The notes under the pieces were generated by a model that had not been told where the DNA came from, made no database searches, and saw only the letters and a program-made list of their open reading frames with translations. A stretch of 64,000 nucleotides of DNA, taken from NCBI GenBank assembly GCA_016930715.1, contig JAFGGC010000001.1:124001-188000 (forward strand), read 5' to 3'. Shown here in pieces: positions 44,606 to 55,180 of this stretch. Every line of letters starts with the position of its first letter. Within the stretch, counting starts at the first letter, position 1. Both the position numbers and the translations under genes were made by a program. Source of the stretch: Endomicrobiales bacterium. Its GTDB lineage: Bacteria; Elusimicrobiota; Endomicrobiia; Endomicrobiales; JAFGGC01.

Positions 44606-45508
44606 CTACTTTTTATGCGCTTGAGAGTGGCCGTTGAGTTCGCGCCACAATTCCAGCGCCCCGATCGTCCGGGAATCGGCGTGCCTTCTGAGGGCTTTTT
44701 CCAGCGCGTGCTTGTACGGAGACGGAAGATACATTGCAAGCTCCCTGGGCCTGCCTTCAATAATCTCTTCCCTGGAAAAATGCAGTTCCTTGGACAACCC
44801 GACCTGAAGTAACAGAAGCGCCGACTGGTAAATGTCCATCCTGTGGTCGATCGGCCCGAACTCCGAAGGCATCAGTACCTCGGGCGGGACCATCCACTGG
44901 TTCAGGGTGTTCTTGGCGTCAACCTGAGAAAAAACCTTAGCCACGCCGAAATCACCGAGCTTGCATTGAACGGCTTTCTTCTCGGCGAGATTTATCTCGT
45001 TGTTCGGGAACATAACGAACACGTTGCCGGGGTGTATGTCCTGGTGGACGTAGCGGTGAAGGTGCATGAAATACACCGCCTGCAGAAGGCACCTTGCGAT
45101 GGGCATTATCCACATCGGGCCTTCAAAATCGCGTTCCGAGAACAGGTTCCTCACCGGGCAGTAACAGCGTTCGGTGATTATGTAGAACGTATCCCTGTAC
45201 TCGAAAGCGTCGTATATATGCGTGATGTACGGGTTGCGCAACTGCAATAATTTCGCGAATTCATAGTCGGCGGCCTCTTTGACGTTCTCGTAGGTATCTA
45301 TGGGCTTGAGCACCTTCACGGCAAGGTCGTTGTCCCAGGTGTCCTTGCAGGCGTAAACGATGCCGAAGCTTCCTTCGCCTATGAAATCGCCCATCACGTA
45401 GCTGTTGCCCGTTGCCTTGCTGGTTATCGTTTCCCCGGGCTGGGGCGTGACGAATTTCCGGTGCAGTTCTGTTTCGGAGGGTTTTTTCCCGCCTGGAGTT
45501 TTCGGCAT
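44606..45508 (-). CDS. Serine/threonine protein kinase
   Basis: 'GEGSFGIVYACKDTWDNDLAVKVLKP', 'YVHQDIHPGNVFV', 'KLGDFGVAKVF'. Confidence 0.9.
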   Translation of the reverse strand: MPKTPGGKKPSETELHRKFVTPQPGETITSKATGNSYVMGDFIGEGSFGIVYACKDTWDNDLAVKVLKPIDTYENVKEAADYEFAKLLQLRNPYITHIYDAFEYRDTFYIITERCYCPVRNLFSERDFEGPMWIMPIARCLLQAVYFMHLHRYVHQDIHPGNVFVMFPNNEINLAEKKAVQCKLGDFGVAKVFSQVDAKNTLNQWMVPPEVLMPSEFGPIDHRMDIYQSALLLLQVGLSKELHFSREEIIEGRPRELAMYLPSPYKHALEKALRRHADSRTIGALELWRELNGHSQAHKK

Positions 45509-45675
45509 ATGTCACTCGTTTTTTATGCGCTCTGCCCGTGCGTGCGCGCAGGCAATACCTCTTCAATAATCAACAATATTTTACTTCTTTTTTTGACACC
45601 GGTCAAGGAAAACGGTCCCAAATGAGGCCCGTGCCGTGACTAATACAGCGCGTGGACGCAGGGGATCCGGATTTA

Positions 45676-46083
45676 TCAATAGTGGGAAAGCTGCTGGGCG
45701 AGTTTAAACAGAAAAGGCGCCTGGCCGGGCATGAATTTCACGCCGTAGGACGTGGCGTCCGCATTTTTACGGGAGTATACTACTCTAGTCATAAGGTCAA
45801 ATTCCCAGCCGTTGGGAGTGTTGAAATTCAAGAGAATCCTTTTTCCTATCTCGATGTCGTGAGACGCGATGACGCACAGCCCGCCTTCGCTCCAGTTGGC
45901 GATATAACCCTTGCCGACCATCGTCCTTTCCTCGCCGGAAAAGATCCTGACCGTGCTTACGAACGGTTTCCTCTGAAGCCTGCGTTTTTCCTGATAAATC
46001 AGCATTTGAGTTTTTAGAATCCCCTGGTGGACCAGGAGTTTCGCCTCTGAAAAAATGCTACCTCTTTGACACCCGAATGTCAA
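45676..46083 (-). CDS. PilZ-domain protein
   Basis: 'QRKPFVSTVRIFSGEERTMVGKGYIANWSEGGLCVIASHDIEIGKRILLNF'. Confidence 0.75.
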   Translation of the reverse strand: MTFGCQRGSIFSEAKLLVHQGILKTQMLIYQEKRRLQRKPFVSTVRIFSGEERTMVGKGYIANWSEGGLCVIASHDIEIGKRILLNFNTPNGWEFDLMTRVVYSRKNADATSYGVKFMPGQAPFLFKLAQQLSHY

Positions 46084-46094
46084 GCGCCGCCGCA

Positions 46095-46137
46095 GGCAAA
46101 AAAAGAGCTCCCGGAACGCCTGTCCCGGGAGCTCCTT
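46095..46137 (-). terminator. Rho-independent terminator downstream of ppdK
   Basis: Minus strand: GAGCTCCCGGgacaggcgttCCGGGAGCTCTTTTTTT. Confidence 0.9.
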
Positions 46138-46163
46138 CGGTCTTATATCAGGCGCTTTTTCGC

Positions 46164-48905
46164 CTATTTTTTCTTCGATTTACCTTTTAGCGCCGCCTGC
46201 GCCGCGGCAAGGCGCGCGATGGGCACCCTGAAAGGCGAACAGGAAACGTAGTTCATCCCTATGTTGTGGCAGAACTCGACAGAATCCGGGTCGCCGCCGT
46301 GCTCTCCGCATATGCCCACTTTGAGGTCTTTTCTCGTCTTTCTGCCGCGCTCTATGCCTACCTTCATCAGCTGACCCAAGCCTTCCTGGTCTATCGTCTG
46401 GAAGGGGTCTGCGGGCAGTATTTTCTTGCCGATGTAGTCCGGCAGGAAACCGCCTATGTCGTCGCGCGAGAACCCGAAGCTCATCTGCGTAAGGTCGTTG
46501 GTGCCAAAGCTGAAGAACTCTGCGGTCTCGGCCATTTTGTGGGCCATGAGCGCCGCTCTCGGTATCTCTATCATGGTGCCGTATGAGAAGGGTATCTTGA
46601 CCCCCAGCGCCTTCTGGACCTCAGCGTGGACCTTGTCCACTATCGCCTTCTGGTGGTTGAGTTCGTTGACCGCGCAGGTGACAGGTATCATTATCTCAGG
46701 CACGGCTTTCTTTCCGGCCTTTATCAGCTCGCCGGCGGCTTCAAGGATAGCGCGGACCTGCATTTCTGTGACCTCGGGGTAAGTTATGCCAAGGCGCACG
46801 CCGCGGTGTCCGAGCATCGGGTTGCTTTCTTTCAGGCCGTCGCCGCGCCTTTTCGCCTCTTCGACGCTTATGCCGAGCTCGCGCGCCATGTCGGCTATCT
46901 TGTCGTCTGAATGCGGGACGAACTCGTGGAGCGGCGGGTCAAGCAGCCTTATCGTGAGAGGATAACCTTTCAGAACTTCCATCGTGGACTTTATGTCGCT
47001 TTTTACGAAAACCGCGAGCTCTTTGAGCGCGGCCTTGCGTTCCTCAAGCGTCTTTGACATTATCATCTTCCTTAAAAGGAAGAGGGGCTTATCGGAATTC
47101 TCGCCGTAGAACATATGCTCGGTGCGGAAAAGGCCTATGCCCTCGGCCCCGAAATCTATGGCCTTCTGGGTGTCCTTCGGCGTGTCGGCGTTGGTGCGGA
47201 CCTTCATGGTGCGCGCCTTATCAACAAGCTTCATGAGCTCACCGTACGACTGATTTGATCCCATGACAGGGTCTATCAGCTGGAGTTTTCCGGTATACAC
47301 CAGGCCTTTGGTGCCGTTCAGGGTTATCCAGTCGCCTTCCTTTACAGTGACCCCGCTCTTGGTGGTAAAGCTTTTCTCGTCGTCGGCTATCTCGAGGCCC
47401 TCGCAACCTACTATGCAGCATTTGCCCCAGCCGCGCGCGACAAGCGCCGCGTGAGAGGTCATGCCGCCTTTTGAGGTCAGGATTGCCTGCGACTTGTGCA
47501 TGCCGTCGACGTCCTCGGGCGAGGTCTCCTCGCGGACAAGTATGACTTTCTCGCCTCTTTCGGCCCATTTCACGGCTTCTTGCGAGGTAAATACAACCCG
47601 GCCCAGCGCTCCGCCGGGGCCCGCCGGCAGACCCTTCGCTATCGGCTTGTTCCCGCCTTCAAGCTTTGGGTCTATCATAGGGAGCAGAAGCTCCACGAGC
47701 TGATGGGGCGGAACTCGAAGGACGGCGGTCCTGGCGTCGATGAGCTTTTCCTTGTACATGTCAACAGCCATCTTCACCGCGGCCGTGCCGTTGCGTTTGC
47801 CCACGCGGCACTGGAGCATGAAAAGCTTGCCTTTTTCTATGGTGAACTCTATGTCCTGCATATCCTTGTAGTGCTTCTCGAGGCGGCCCTGTATGCTGAA
47901 AAGCTGCTTATATATCTCGGGCATAGTCTTTTCAAGCGTCGGGAGGTTTCTTGACTGGTCGTTTGCCGAGTTGTCATTAATGGGGGCGGGTGTCCTGATG
48001 CCGGCGACCACGTCTTCGCCCTGGGCGTTGACGAGGTACTCGCCGTAGAAATGCGCGTCCCCGTTGCCGGGATTTCGGGTGAATGCCACGCCGGTGGCGC
48101 AGTCGTCGCCCATGTTGCCGAAAACCATCGTCTGGACGTTAACGGCGGTTCCCCATTCGTCCGGTATGCGCTCTATGCGGCGATACTCAATGGCGCGCTT
48201 GCCGTTCCAGGACATGAAAACCGCGCCTATGCCTCCCCAAAGCTGTTCCTGAGGGGTCTCCGGAAAGGGCTTGCCGAGCTCGGATTGGACCATGTCCTTG
48301 AAAACTTTAACAAGGCCCTTAAGGTCGTCGGCTGTGAGCTCGGTGTCGTTCTTGACGCCCTTCCCGTGCTTGAGCTCCTCCATCTTTTCATCCATCAGCT
48401 TTCTGATACCCTTGCCTCTGGCAGGTTCCCTGCCTTCGGCCTTTTCCATCACGACGTCGGCGTACATCATTACAAGCCTGCGGTACGCGTCGTAGGCAAA
48501 ACGCGGATTGTTGGTCTTTTCAATGAGCCCGTGAACCGTCTGTTCCGTGAGGCCGACGTTGAGCACGGTGTCCATCATCCCCGGCATCGACCTGCGGGCG
48601 CCGGAGCGGACCGACACTAGAAGCGGGTCCTTCGGGTCGCCGAACTTCTTGCCCATTATGGCCTCTATCTTTTTCATGGCCGCCGCAACCTCGGCTTTGA
48701 GTGTCGTGGGGTATTTCTTTTTGTTGGCGTAGTAGTGGGTACAAACCTCCGTGGTTATCGTGAAACCGGGCGGCACCGGAAGCCTCAGGTTCTTGTGTCC
48801 GGCCATCTCGGCGAGATTGGCGCCTTTTCCGCCCAGCAGGTTCTTCATGCTTTCGTTTCCGTCGGCTTTTCCGCCGCCGAAAAAGTAAACGTTCTTTTTT
48901 GGCAT
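46164..48905 (-). CDS. ppdK: Pyruvate, phosphate dikinase
   Basis: 'MPKKNVYFFGGGKADGNESMKNLLGGKGANLAEM', 'ILTSKGGMTSHAALVARGWGKCCIVGCEG', 'FSFGTNDLTQMSFGFSRDD'. Confidence 0.98.
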   Translation of the reverse strand: MPKKNVYFFGGGKADGNESMKNLLGGKGANLAEMAGHKNLRLPVPPGFTITTEVCTHYYANKKKYPTTLKAEVAAAMKKIEAIMGKKFGDPKDPLLVSVRSGARRSMPGMMDTVLNVGLTEQTVHGLIEKTNNPRFAYDAYRRLVMMYADVVMEKAEGREPARGKGIRKLMDEKMEELKHGKGVKNDTELTADDLKGLVKVFKDMVQSELGKPFPETPQEQLWGGIGAVFMSWNGKRAIEYRRIERIPDEWGTAVNVQTMVFGNMGDDCATGVAFTRNPGNGDAHFYGEYLVNAQGEDVVAGIRTPAPINDNSANDQSRNLPTLEKTMPEIYKQLFSIQGRLEKHYKDMQDIEFTIEKGKLFMLQCRVGKRNGTAAVKMAVDMYKEKLIDARTAVLRVPPHQLVELLLPMIDPKLEGGNKPIAKGLPAGPGGALGRVVFTSQEAVKWAERGEKVILVREETSPEDVDGMHKSQAILTSKGGMTSHAALVARGWGKCCIVGCEGLEIADDEKSFTTKSGVTVKEGDWITLNGTKGLVYTGKLQLIDPVMGSNQSYGELMKLVDKARTMKVRTNADTPKDTQKAIDFGAEGIGLFRTEHMFYGENSDKPLFLLRKMIMSKTLEERKAALKELAVFVKSDIKSTMEVLKGYPLTIRLLDPPLHEFVPHSDDKIADMARELGISVEEAKRRGDGLKESNPMLGHRGVRLGITYPEVTEMQVRAILEAAGELIKAGKKAVPEIMIPVTCAVNELNHQKAIVDKVHAEVQKALGVKIPFSYGTMIEIPRAALMAHKMAETAEFFSFGTNDLTQMSFGFSRDDIGGFLPDYIGKKILPADPFQTIDQEGLGQLMKVGIERGRKTRKDLKVGICGEHGGDPDSVEFCHNIGMNYVSCSPFRVPIARLAAAQAALKGKSKKK

Positions 48906-49039
48906 TTTACTGCTCCTTTCGATATTTACTTCGATTACACCGATTATAACTCGGATTGCACAGATACACCAACGTCTTTAATCAGTGTAATCTCTTTTTT
49001 TTATCTGTGTAATCAAAGGGTTTTTGTCTTCCAAAACCC

Positions 49040-49273
49040 TTATTTCTTGCAGTTGTTGTAGATTTCAGATTTTGCGAGGTTATCTATGGAAGGTTTGTAG
49101 ACCTTTTCCTTGTATTCCATCAGAATCCTGTATACCTCGTCCAGGGATTCCTTGACCACCATCCTGTTGTTTGTGTAAAGGTTTATAACCGTATCAGGCA
49201 CGGACTCTATGCTTTCAATGAGCTCTGCATTGACTATTATTTCCTGACCGTTGAGACGGTGAAGCCTTATCAT
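49040..49273 (-). CDS. flbD: FlbD-family flagellar protein
   Basis: 'MIRLHRLNGQEIIVNAELIESIESVPDTVINLYTNNRMVVKESLDEVYRIL'. Confidence 0.85.
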   Translation of the reverse strand: MIRLHRLNGQEIIVNAELIESIESVPDTVINLYTNNRMVVKESLDEVYRILMEYKEKVYKPSIDNLAKSEIYNNCKK

Positions 49274-49308
49274 ACAAGATTTGATTTTACTATTTCGCCT
49301 GCTAAAAG

Positions 49309-51168
49309 TCAAGGGCGCGGGTCGCCATCGCCGTCTTTTCCAGGCATGCCGCCGCCGGGGAACATGGCAGATATTCGCTCTATCTGCTCCTGCAGCAGCT
49401 TTTTATCGCCAGTAGTCCTCGCGAGGTTTATGAGATTTATCAGAGCGCCGACGTACTGCGGCTCAAATTCAAGCGACTTGTTAAAATATTCGCGGGCTTT
49501 TCCGTACTTTCTTTTCCTCGCGTAATACACGCCGAGGTCATTATAGGCGTATCTATCCGGCAGGATTTCAATGCTGGTTTTAAGAAGGTTGTAGGCCGTT
49601 TCGTCGTTGCCTTCGTCAAGAAGCAGTCCGGCGAGGTTGTTGAGCGTTTTTTTTCGAGGGAAAGCGAAAAGCTGCCTCACGTAATATCTCCTCGCGTTTT
49701 CGTGTTCTCCCAGGCGTTCATAACAGATGCCCATCAGATGCCACATGTCGTCCTTTTTATAAAGGGGGCATTTTTTGTCGACGAAAGAAAAATTATCTAT
49801 GGCCTCCTTGAAATCTCCCCTGACCATATTTGCGATGGCATAATTATAGCGCACCCTGATATTGTCAGGCACGCGCTTCATGGCATCGGAATAAAGCGAA
49901 TAACCGTTGTAAAATAAAGGGTTTCTTTGAACGGTAATCCAGCCGTAAACAAGTATGATCAGAACGCTCAATGATATTTTGACGAGTTTTTCACGTGTTT
50001 TGTCCATTAGACTGATGTCCGATATCAGCGCCGGCACAAGCACCGAAAAACCTGCCATGGGCAGATACATGTAGCGGTCGTTTATCGTATTAATGAGCGG
50101 GATTATATTGCTGACGGGTATGTAGCTGATAAAGGCAAAACCGAGACCGAATTTCACGAGCTGGTTCTTTGTTTTTACGAACAACAGGGCCAGAAGCGCT
50201 AATACAGCTACGGCCAGCACGTTCCCGAACCCGAAAACAGGGCCTGAAACGTTTAGCTCGTAATCAATCGCAAGCCAGAAAGGGAAAAGCAGTGTTTTTA
50301 CGTAGTGAAGGAACGACAAGAGCAGCGTATTCACGTATTTGTCCAGACCGCTCAATGGCGACATATTGCCGGCTATATTCGGGTATATCGTGGAATAGAG
50401 CTGGTAACTGATCCGCCCGCTCCAGAAAAACACGAGAAACCCGATCGAAAGAACGGCAAGACCCGAAATTGTCAGCAAGTGGGTGAGGGTGAGCTTTTTC
50501 CTGCGGAAAAGGAACACATACATGAACAGGACAACCGGCAGAGTAACCGCGATCTCCTTCGAAAAAAGCCCGAGTATAAAGGCCAGCAGCGCCAGGGCGT
50601 AAAAAACAAGGGAACCGGTAGTTTTACCCGCGATGGCCGTTACGAAAAAAACCAGCGAAAACAGATAGAGGAAGGTCGTGAGAAGGTCAGCCCTGAAAGA
50701 CGCGATGTTGATCACCTCGGCCTGGACCGGGTGCACTGCAAAAACGCACGCGGCCATGAACGATATGGCAAGCGCGTTCGATTTTTGCCTGTCCTGCGGG
50801 AAGTATTCCCCGTTCTTTTTGAAAAGGAACAGCGCCAGCATGAATATCAAAACGGAATTAAAGGAATGAAGGAGCAGGTTCGTCAGATGGTAACCGAAAG
50901 GGTTTTTTCCCCATATTTTGTGGTCAATCATCAACGAAAGCACCGTGAGGGGCCTTGCGCCGCACTTGAAGGGGTAAGGCACGAGGAAATGCCGCGGACT
51001 GAGTATTATTCGGGCGTTGTTGATGTCGGAAATGAAATCATTGGTGAGTATAAGCCTGAAATCGTCAAGAACATAGTAGTTCCTCAACACTCTTAGATGA
51101 CTGACACCTGACAGCAGGAACACGACAACGGCGGCTATCAGGTATTTCCTTGTTTTTTTATTTGTCAT
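49309..51168 (-). CDS. TMTC-like membrane protein with C-terminal TPRs
   Basis: 'NYYVLDDFRLILTNDFI', 'RPLTVLSLMIDHKIWGKNPFGYHLTNLLLHSFNSVL', 'FAVHPVQAEVINIASFRADLL', TPR C-terminus. Confidence 0.82.
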   Translation of the reverse strand: MTNKKTRKYLIAAVVVFLLSGVSHLRVLRNYYVLDDFRLILTNDFISDINNARIILSPRHFLVPYPFKCGARPLTVLSLMIDHKIWGKNPFGYHLTNLLLHSFNSVLIFMLALFLFKKNGEYFPQDRQKSNALAISFMAACVFAVHPVQAEVINIASFRADLLTTFLYLFSLVFFVTAIAGKTTGSLVFYALALLAFILGLFSKEIAVTLPVVLFMYVFLFRRKKLTLTHLLTISGLAVLSIGFLVFFWSGRISYQLYSTIYPNIAGNMSPLSGLDKYVNTLLLSFLHYVKTLLFPFWLAIDYELNVSGPVFGFGNVLAVAVLALLALLFVKTKNQLVKFGLGFAFISYIPVSNIIPLINTINDRYMYLPMAGFSVLVPALISDISLMDKTREKLVKISLSVLIILVYGWITVQRNPLFYNGYSLYSDAMKRVPDNIRVRYNYAIANMVRGDFKEAIDNFSFVDKKCPLYKKDDMWHLMGICYERLGEHENARRYYVRQLFAFPRKKTLNNLAGLLLDEGNDETAYNLLKTSIEILPDRYAYNDLGVYYARKRKYGKAREYFNKSLEFEPQYVGALINLINLARTTGDKKLLQEQIERISAMFPGGGMPGKDGDGDPRP

Positions 51169-51255
51169 GGCAAATGCCGCTCGATACGGGTTCCCGTCAA
51201 AAGCAGAACCAGGAAAGAAAAACTGCAGAATACGATTTGAAGTGAAAAGGCACCG

Positions 51256-52344
51256 TCAAGGAATGACAGGCATGCTCATTTCGTAATTTACGAGTTCCAT
51301 CAGAGCCGAAGCCTCGGCGTTGGTCCTGTCGGCTTCCAGCGCGAGCATTAGCTGTTCCTGAGCTTTTCTGTATCTTTCCATTTTTATATTGCCTACCGCG
51401 ACGTTCAAGAGCTTCATGGACCTCTTCCGGTCGGACTTATCGACTTCATGGTAAGTAGCTATCGCAAGAAAATTGTCCAGCCAGGCGTAGTACGGCTGAA
51501 GTTCTCTGAACGTCTTTGCGGCGGCGCTGAAGTTCTCGTTTGAAAAGTCCTCAATCGCGGCGTTAACCCTGTTCCTGTCGGCGCCTTTCAGGGAGTTAAG
51601 CAGAGTGCTTCTTTCCACCATGACTGAATTCAGCAGCGTTTTCGCCTTCTCGGACTGAGGATCGAGCTTGAGTGATCTTTTCACGTACAAAAGCGCGTCG
51701 AGCATGTTGTCCTGACGGTAGAAGGATTCTGCCCTGTAGTACAGACGTTCCGCCACGTCACGCCTGGCGACACCCATACGTGAATCGACGTAGGTTATCT
51801 TATTTTTCAGACTCATCGCCTTCGCGTTCTGAGGGTCCGCTTTCAACAGCTCATCGACCGCCGCCGCGGCCTCCTGCATCCTGCCACGGACATAAGCTTC
51901 GTTGGCTTCTATGTAAAGCTTATCGGGCTTCGTACCACCGCCCATAACTCTCGAGAAAAGCCCGCTTCTGCCCCTTTTTACTTTTGCGGGGGCTTCCGTT
52001 TTCATGGGTTTTACTCTTCTCCTGCGGGTGGTCTTTGAACTTCCCGTGCTCTCTATTTTTGTTTTTTTCTTGGAATCAACAGTTGACCTGGTCCTGCCTC
52101 TTGAATATGGGTAAGACGGGGTTAATTTCCTTTGAGATACAGCCGGCGAGGCATTGGACTTTGGGTTAATTTTCGGCTCGTTTTCGGATTTTTCGAACGG
52201 AGATTTATACGTGGTATCCGATTTCTCCGCGTCTTGAGGCTTCAGCGCGTCGGGTATATTCTCGTCCTCGGCGAACGAGAGCCCTACGCCGGAGATGACC
52301 ACCGCCGCAATAACGAACATCATTGTCAGAATTTTCTTGCTCAT
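51256..52344 (-). CDS. Exported TPR-like protein at start of pilus locus
   Basis: Signal peptide 'MSKKILTMMFVIAAVVISGVGLSFA'; 'YRAESFYRQDNMLDALLYVKRSLKLDPQSEKAK'. Confidence 0.7.
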   Translation of the reverse strand: MSKKILTMMFVIAAVVISGVGLSFAEDENIPDALKPQDAEKSDTTYKSPFEKSENEPKINPKSNASPAVSQRKLTPSYPYSRGRTRSTVDSKKKTKIESTGSSKTTRRRRVKPMKTEAPAKVKRGRSGLFSRVMGGGTKPDKLYIEANEAYVRGRMQEAAAAVDELLKADPQNAKAMSLKNKITYVDSRMGVARRDVAERLYYRAESFYRQDNMLDALLYVKRSLKLDPQSEKAKTLLNSVMVERSTLLNSLKGADRNRVNAAIEDFSNENFSAAAKTFRELQPYYAWLDNFLAIATYHEVDKSDRKRSMKLLNVAVGNIKMERYRKAQEQLMLALEADRTNAEASALMELVNYEMSMPVIP

Positions 52345-52363
52345 CTTTTCACCTCTTGAGTTT

Positions 52364-52936
52364 TTATTTGACGTCCCATAAAAACCGCTTCAGCGACTTG
52401 ACTATCGTCAACGGCAATAGAAGTATCGAAGTAAAAATATTGCCTTTCGCCGAAGGCCCGCCTTCGCTGTTTTCAACTATAACGTCGATGGCGTTTTCGT
52501 CGGAATACTCCAGGCCGCTTATCGCTTTTTGGAAAACTTCCTTGCCGCGCCTTGCCTCCTCTTTTTCAAACAAGATATTTTCTATGGTCCTCTTGAACTC
52601 GCTGATGTCCACGGGCTTGACGAGATAATCGTGCGCTCCCATTCGCATGGCCTCCACGGCTATTTCAAGCGAACTCAGCGCCGTAACCACCACGGGAACG
52701 GCGTCTTTGGATACTTCGAGCGCCTGCCGGATGAATTCCGTCCCCGTCATGTCCGGAAGCTTGTAATCCACGAGAAAAATGTCGAAATGCTGCTTTTTTA
52801 CAAGCTCCAGGGCTTTCGCGCCCGTGTCGGTTTCAAGGATTTCGTAGCCTTCCGCCGACAGCAGTTCCTTGTAGCTCACTCTCGTGGGCTCTTCGTCTTC
52901 CAGCAGGAGTATCAATATGTTAGCTTTTCGTTCCAT
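52364..52936 (-). CDS. Response regulator receiver protein
   Basis: 'ILILLLEDEEPTRVSYKELLSAEGYEI...DIFLVDYKLPDMTGTEFI...DYLVKPVDISEFK'. Confidence 0.9.
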   Translation of the reverse strand: MERKANILILLLEDEEPTRVSYKELLSAEGYEILETDTGAKALELVKKQHFDIFLVDYKLPDMTGTEFIRQALEVSKDAVPVVVTALSSLEIAVEAMRMGAHDYLVKPVDISEFKRTIENILFEKEEARRGKEVFQKAISGLEYSDENAIDVIVENSEGGPSAKGNIFTSILLLPLTIVKSLKRFLWDVK

Positions 52937-52944
52937 GTGTTCGT

Positions 52945-54240
52945 TTACTTAATTATTTTTGCCGTTATGAAAATCGTGAGTTCCGTCCTGATCTTTTCCT
53001 TGGCGTACTTCTTGAACAGGAACCCCACGACAGGTATGTCGCCGAGAAGCGGCACTTTATACTCGCTCTTCGATTCCGTTTCCTTGATAAGCCCGCCTAT
53101 GATTACCGTTTCTCCGTTCTGAAGCATGAAAGTCGTGTTGGTCATGCTTTTCGATATGACCGGAGTATTGGCCTGCGTTTCGCCGGTCCTGAAACTCTGT
53201 TCCGGGTTCACGTTGAGTATTATCGAACCGTCCCGATTGATGTGCGGCTTGACCTTTAGCTTGATTCCGACCTCCTTGAAAGCCACGGTCGTCTTCGAGG
53301 TTCCGGCGCTTATTGAAGTTTCATCAGTCTCTATATACGGTATCTCTTCGACGATATCAATCACCGCTTCGTTATTATTGAGAACTACTATCCGAGGGCT
53401 CGTTATGAGCTTGGCATTGTTGTCTATTTTAACGGCTTCAAGTATCGCGTTGAGCCTGTAATCGTCCTGGACAACGGCCATGCTCAGCCAGGAACTTGCC
53501 GCTTCCCCCGGAGCGTAGTTCTGCTGGTAATTGGCTTCTTTGTCTCCCGAGGAGCTCACACGCGAATCCCTGTATAGCTCGTTGACCTGAAGCCCGAATT
53601 TCGACTGCGTGCCGAGCCTAACGTCGACCACTTTTGCCTCAAGAAGTATCTGAAGCGGCGGGATGTCGAGAGCCCTCAGAAGCTCTTCCATTTTGTCAAC
53701 GTTGTCGGCAACGTCGGTCACTATCAGGCTGTTGTTTTTTTCGTCGGCCGTCACGTTGCCGTGCTGGGAAACCTTTGTCTGTATCGCCGCAAGAAGGTCC
53801 TTTGCCGAATGATAATTAATGAAAAATACCTTGGACACCGTCGTGACAATGGCGTCCTTCTTGCTTTTGATAACATAGATATCCGTTTCGCCCTGCTTGA
53901 CGTAATAGAGGTCATAGGTGTCAAGCAGCGCGTTAAGGGCCTCGTCGGCAGTGACATTCTTGAGACTCAGGACTATCCGCTTCTGGGAAAGATTAGCGTC
54001 GGCAATGAATTTTTTCCCGGTTTTCAGGCTCAACACGCCCATTACGGTGCTCAAGGGAGTGTTTGGAAAATCCAAGGAAATCTTTTTTACCGGTTCCTGC
54101 TCCTGGGCGGCATCAACATCCTCGTACTCCAAGGATTGCGGAGCGATAGTCTCTAGACCATAAACACCTACAGCAAAAAACATCAAAAACACCGAGAAAA
54201 GCAGCTTTTTCACCTTGTACCTCCTTTTGGTCGCCGCCAC
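52945..54240 (-). CDS. pilQ: Type IV pilus secretin (PilQ/GspD family)
   Basis: 'KKISLDFPNTPLSTVMGVLSLKTGKKFIADANL', 'PPLQILLEAKVVDV', 'TTFMLQNGETVIIGGLIKETESKSEYKVPLLGDIPVVGFLFK'. Confidence 0.94.
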   Translation of the reverse strand: MAATKRRYKVKKLLFSVFLMFFAVGVYGLETIAPQSLEYEDVDAAQEQEPVKKISLDFPNTPLSTVMGVLSLKTGKKFIADANLSQKRIVLSLKNVTADEALNALLDTYDLYYVKQGETDIYVIKSKKDAIVTTVSKVFFINYHSAKDLLAAIQTKVSQHGNVTADEKNNSLIVTDVADNVDKMEELLRALDIPPLQILLEAKVVDVRLGTQSKFGLQVNELYRDSRVSSSGDKEANYQQNYAPGEAASSWLSMAVVQDDYRLNAILEAVKIDNNAKLITSPRIVVLNNNEAVIDIVEEIPYIETDETSISAGTSKTTVAFKEVGIKLKVKPHINRDGSIILNVNPEQSFRTGETQANTPVISKSMTNTTFMLQNGETVIIGGLIKETESKSEYKVPLLGDIPVVGFLFKKYAKEKIRTELTIFITAKIIK

Positions 54241-54283
54241 GGTAAAGCTTGGGGCGGGCAGTTGCCCGGCAGGCCGGGAGACT

Positions 54284-55180
54284 TTACTTCTTTAGAGTAT
54301 ACGTCTTTGAGCGCCATTTGACTTTTATGTCATCTTCGTTTATCTTTATGATTTCCACCCCGTTTATTTCCTCCCCTTCCTTCCAAGCCCTCCCGTCGAT
54401 AACGACAACCGGAGTCGAAGGGTCCCAGAAAATGCTGTCTACTTTCACCGGCGGGCGCGGCGCCTGTTTCTGAACGCGGATTTTAGGTTTCTTTTCCTGT
54501 GGAAAAATAGTCTCGGCAAAACTCATCGGGTCCCTTGGCGGAACATCCGAAACGTCAAGGTCCACGTCTTTCTCTTCTATGGCGGACACATCCGACGCCA
54601 CGTCGTTCAGAGTAACGAAAAAATCCACGCCCTCCGGCTTGGGGAAACCGAAATTCGGGGCTATTGCCTCAATAGTCATTTCAACGGCATTCACCGGTTC
54701 GTTTTCGCCGCTTTTAACAGTAAGGTTCTGCAGTTTAAAATTTTTCTCTATCCTGGCTATGAACCGGACTAAATTCGTGTATTTGGCGGTAAATGCCACA
54801 CCCCAGGTCTTTTCTGACGGGGATATCTTGTCTATTTTCACGCCGGTTTCCGACGCTATGGCCGATATCTCATCAAGGTAGTTCCTGTTCTGGGCTTCGG
54901 ACGATGCAAGGTTTACCCTGAACTTTTCCATCATCTCGGATATTTTCAGGCGCAATTCCCCTATTACCGGTTTTTTCTCTTCGAAACTCCGGTAATTCTG
55001 GAACCTTGCTTCTACCGAAGCCATTTCTTCCTTCAGCTCCGCCAGATTCTTCTCGTACGGTTTTATGAAAAACAGAAAAAGCGAGGCCGTCGAAACCACG
55101 AGGGCAGCCAGCACGATGCCCTGCCTGATGTATTCCGCTCCCGAAAACCAACCGATGATTTCCTTTATGCTGTGTTTCAT
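54284..55180 (-). CDS. pilO: Type IV pilus inner-membrane platform protein PilO-like
   Basis: Single TM, coiled-coil, position between pilQ and pilN. Confidence 0.75.
   Translation of the reverse strand: MKHSIKEIIGWFSGAEYIRQGIVLAALVVSTASLFLFFIKPYEKNLAELKEEMASVEARFQNYRSFEEKKPVIGELRLKISEMMEKFRVNLASSEAQNRNYLDEISAIASETGVKIDKISPSEKTWGVAFTAKYTNLVRFIARIEKNFKLQNLTVKSGENEPVNAVEMTIEAIAPNFGFPKPEGVDFFVTLNDVASDVSAIEEKDVDLDVSDVPPRDPMSFAETIFPQEKKPKIRVQKQAPRPPVKVDSIFWDPSTPVVVIDGRAWKEGEEINGVEIIKINEDDIKVKWRSKTYTLKK

Noticed and set aside
50305-51096. 263-aa plus-strand ORF
   Set aside because: Gln/Glu/Arg-rich shadow of the TMTC-like membrane protein gene.
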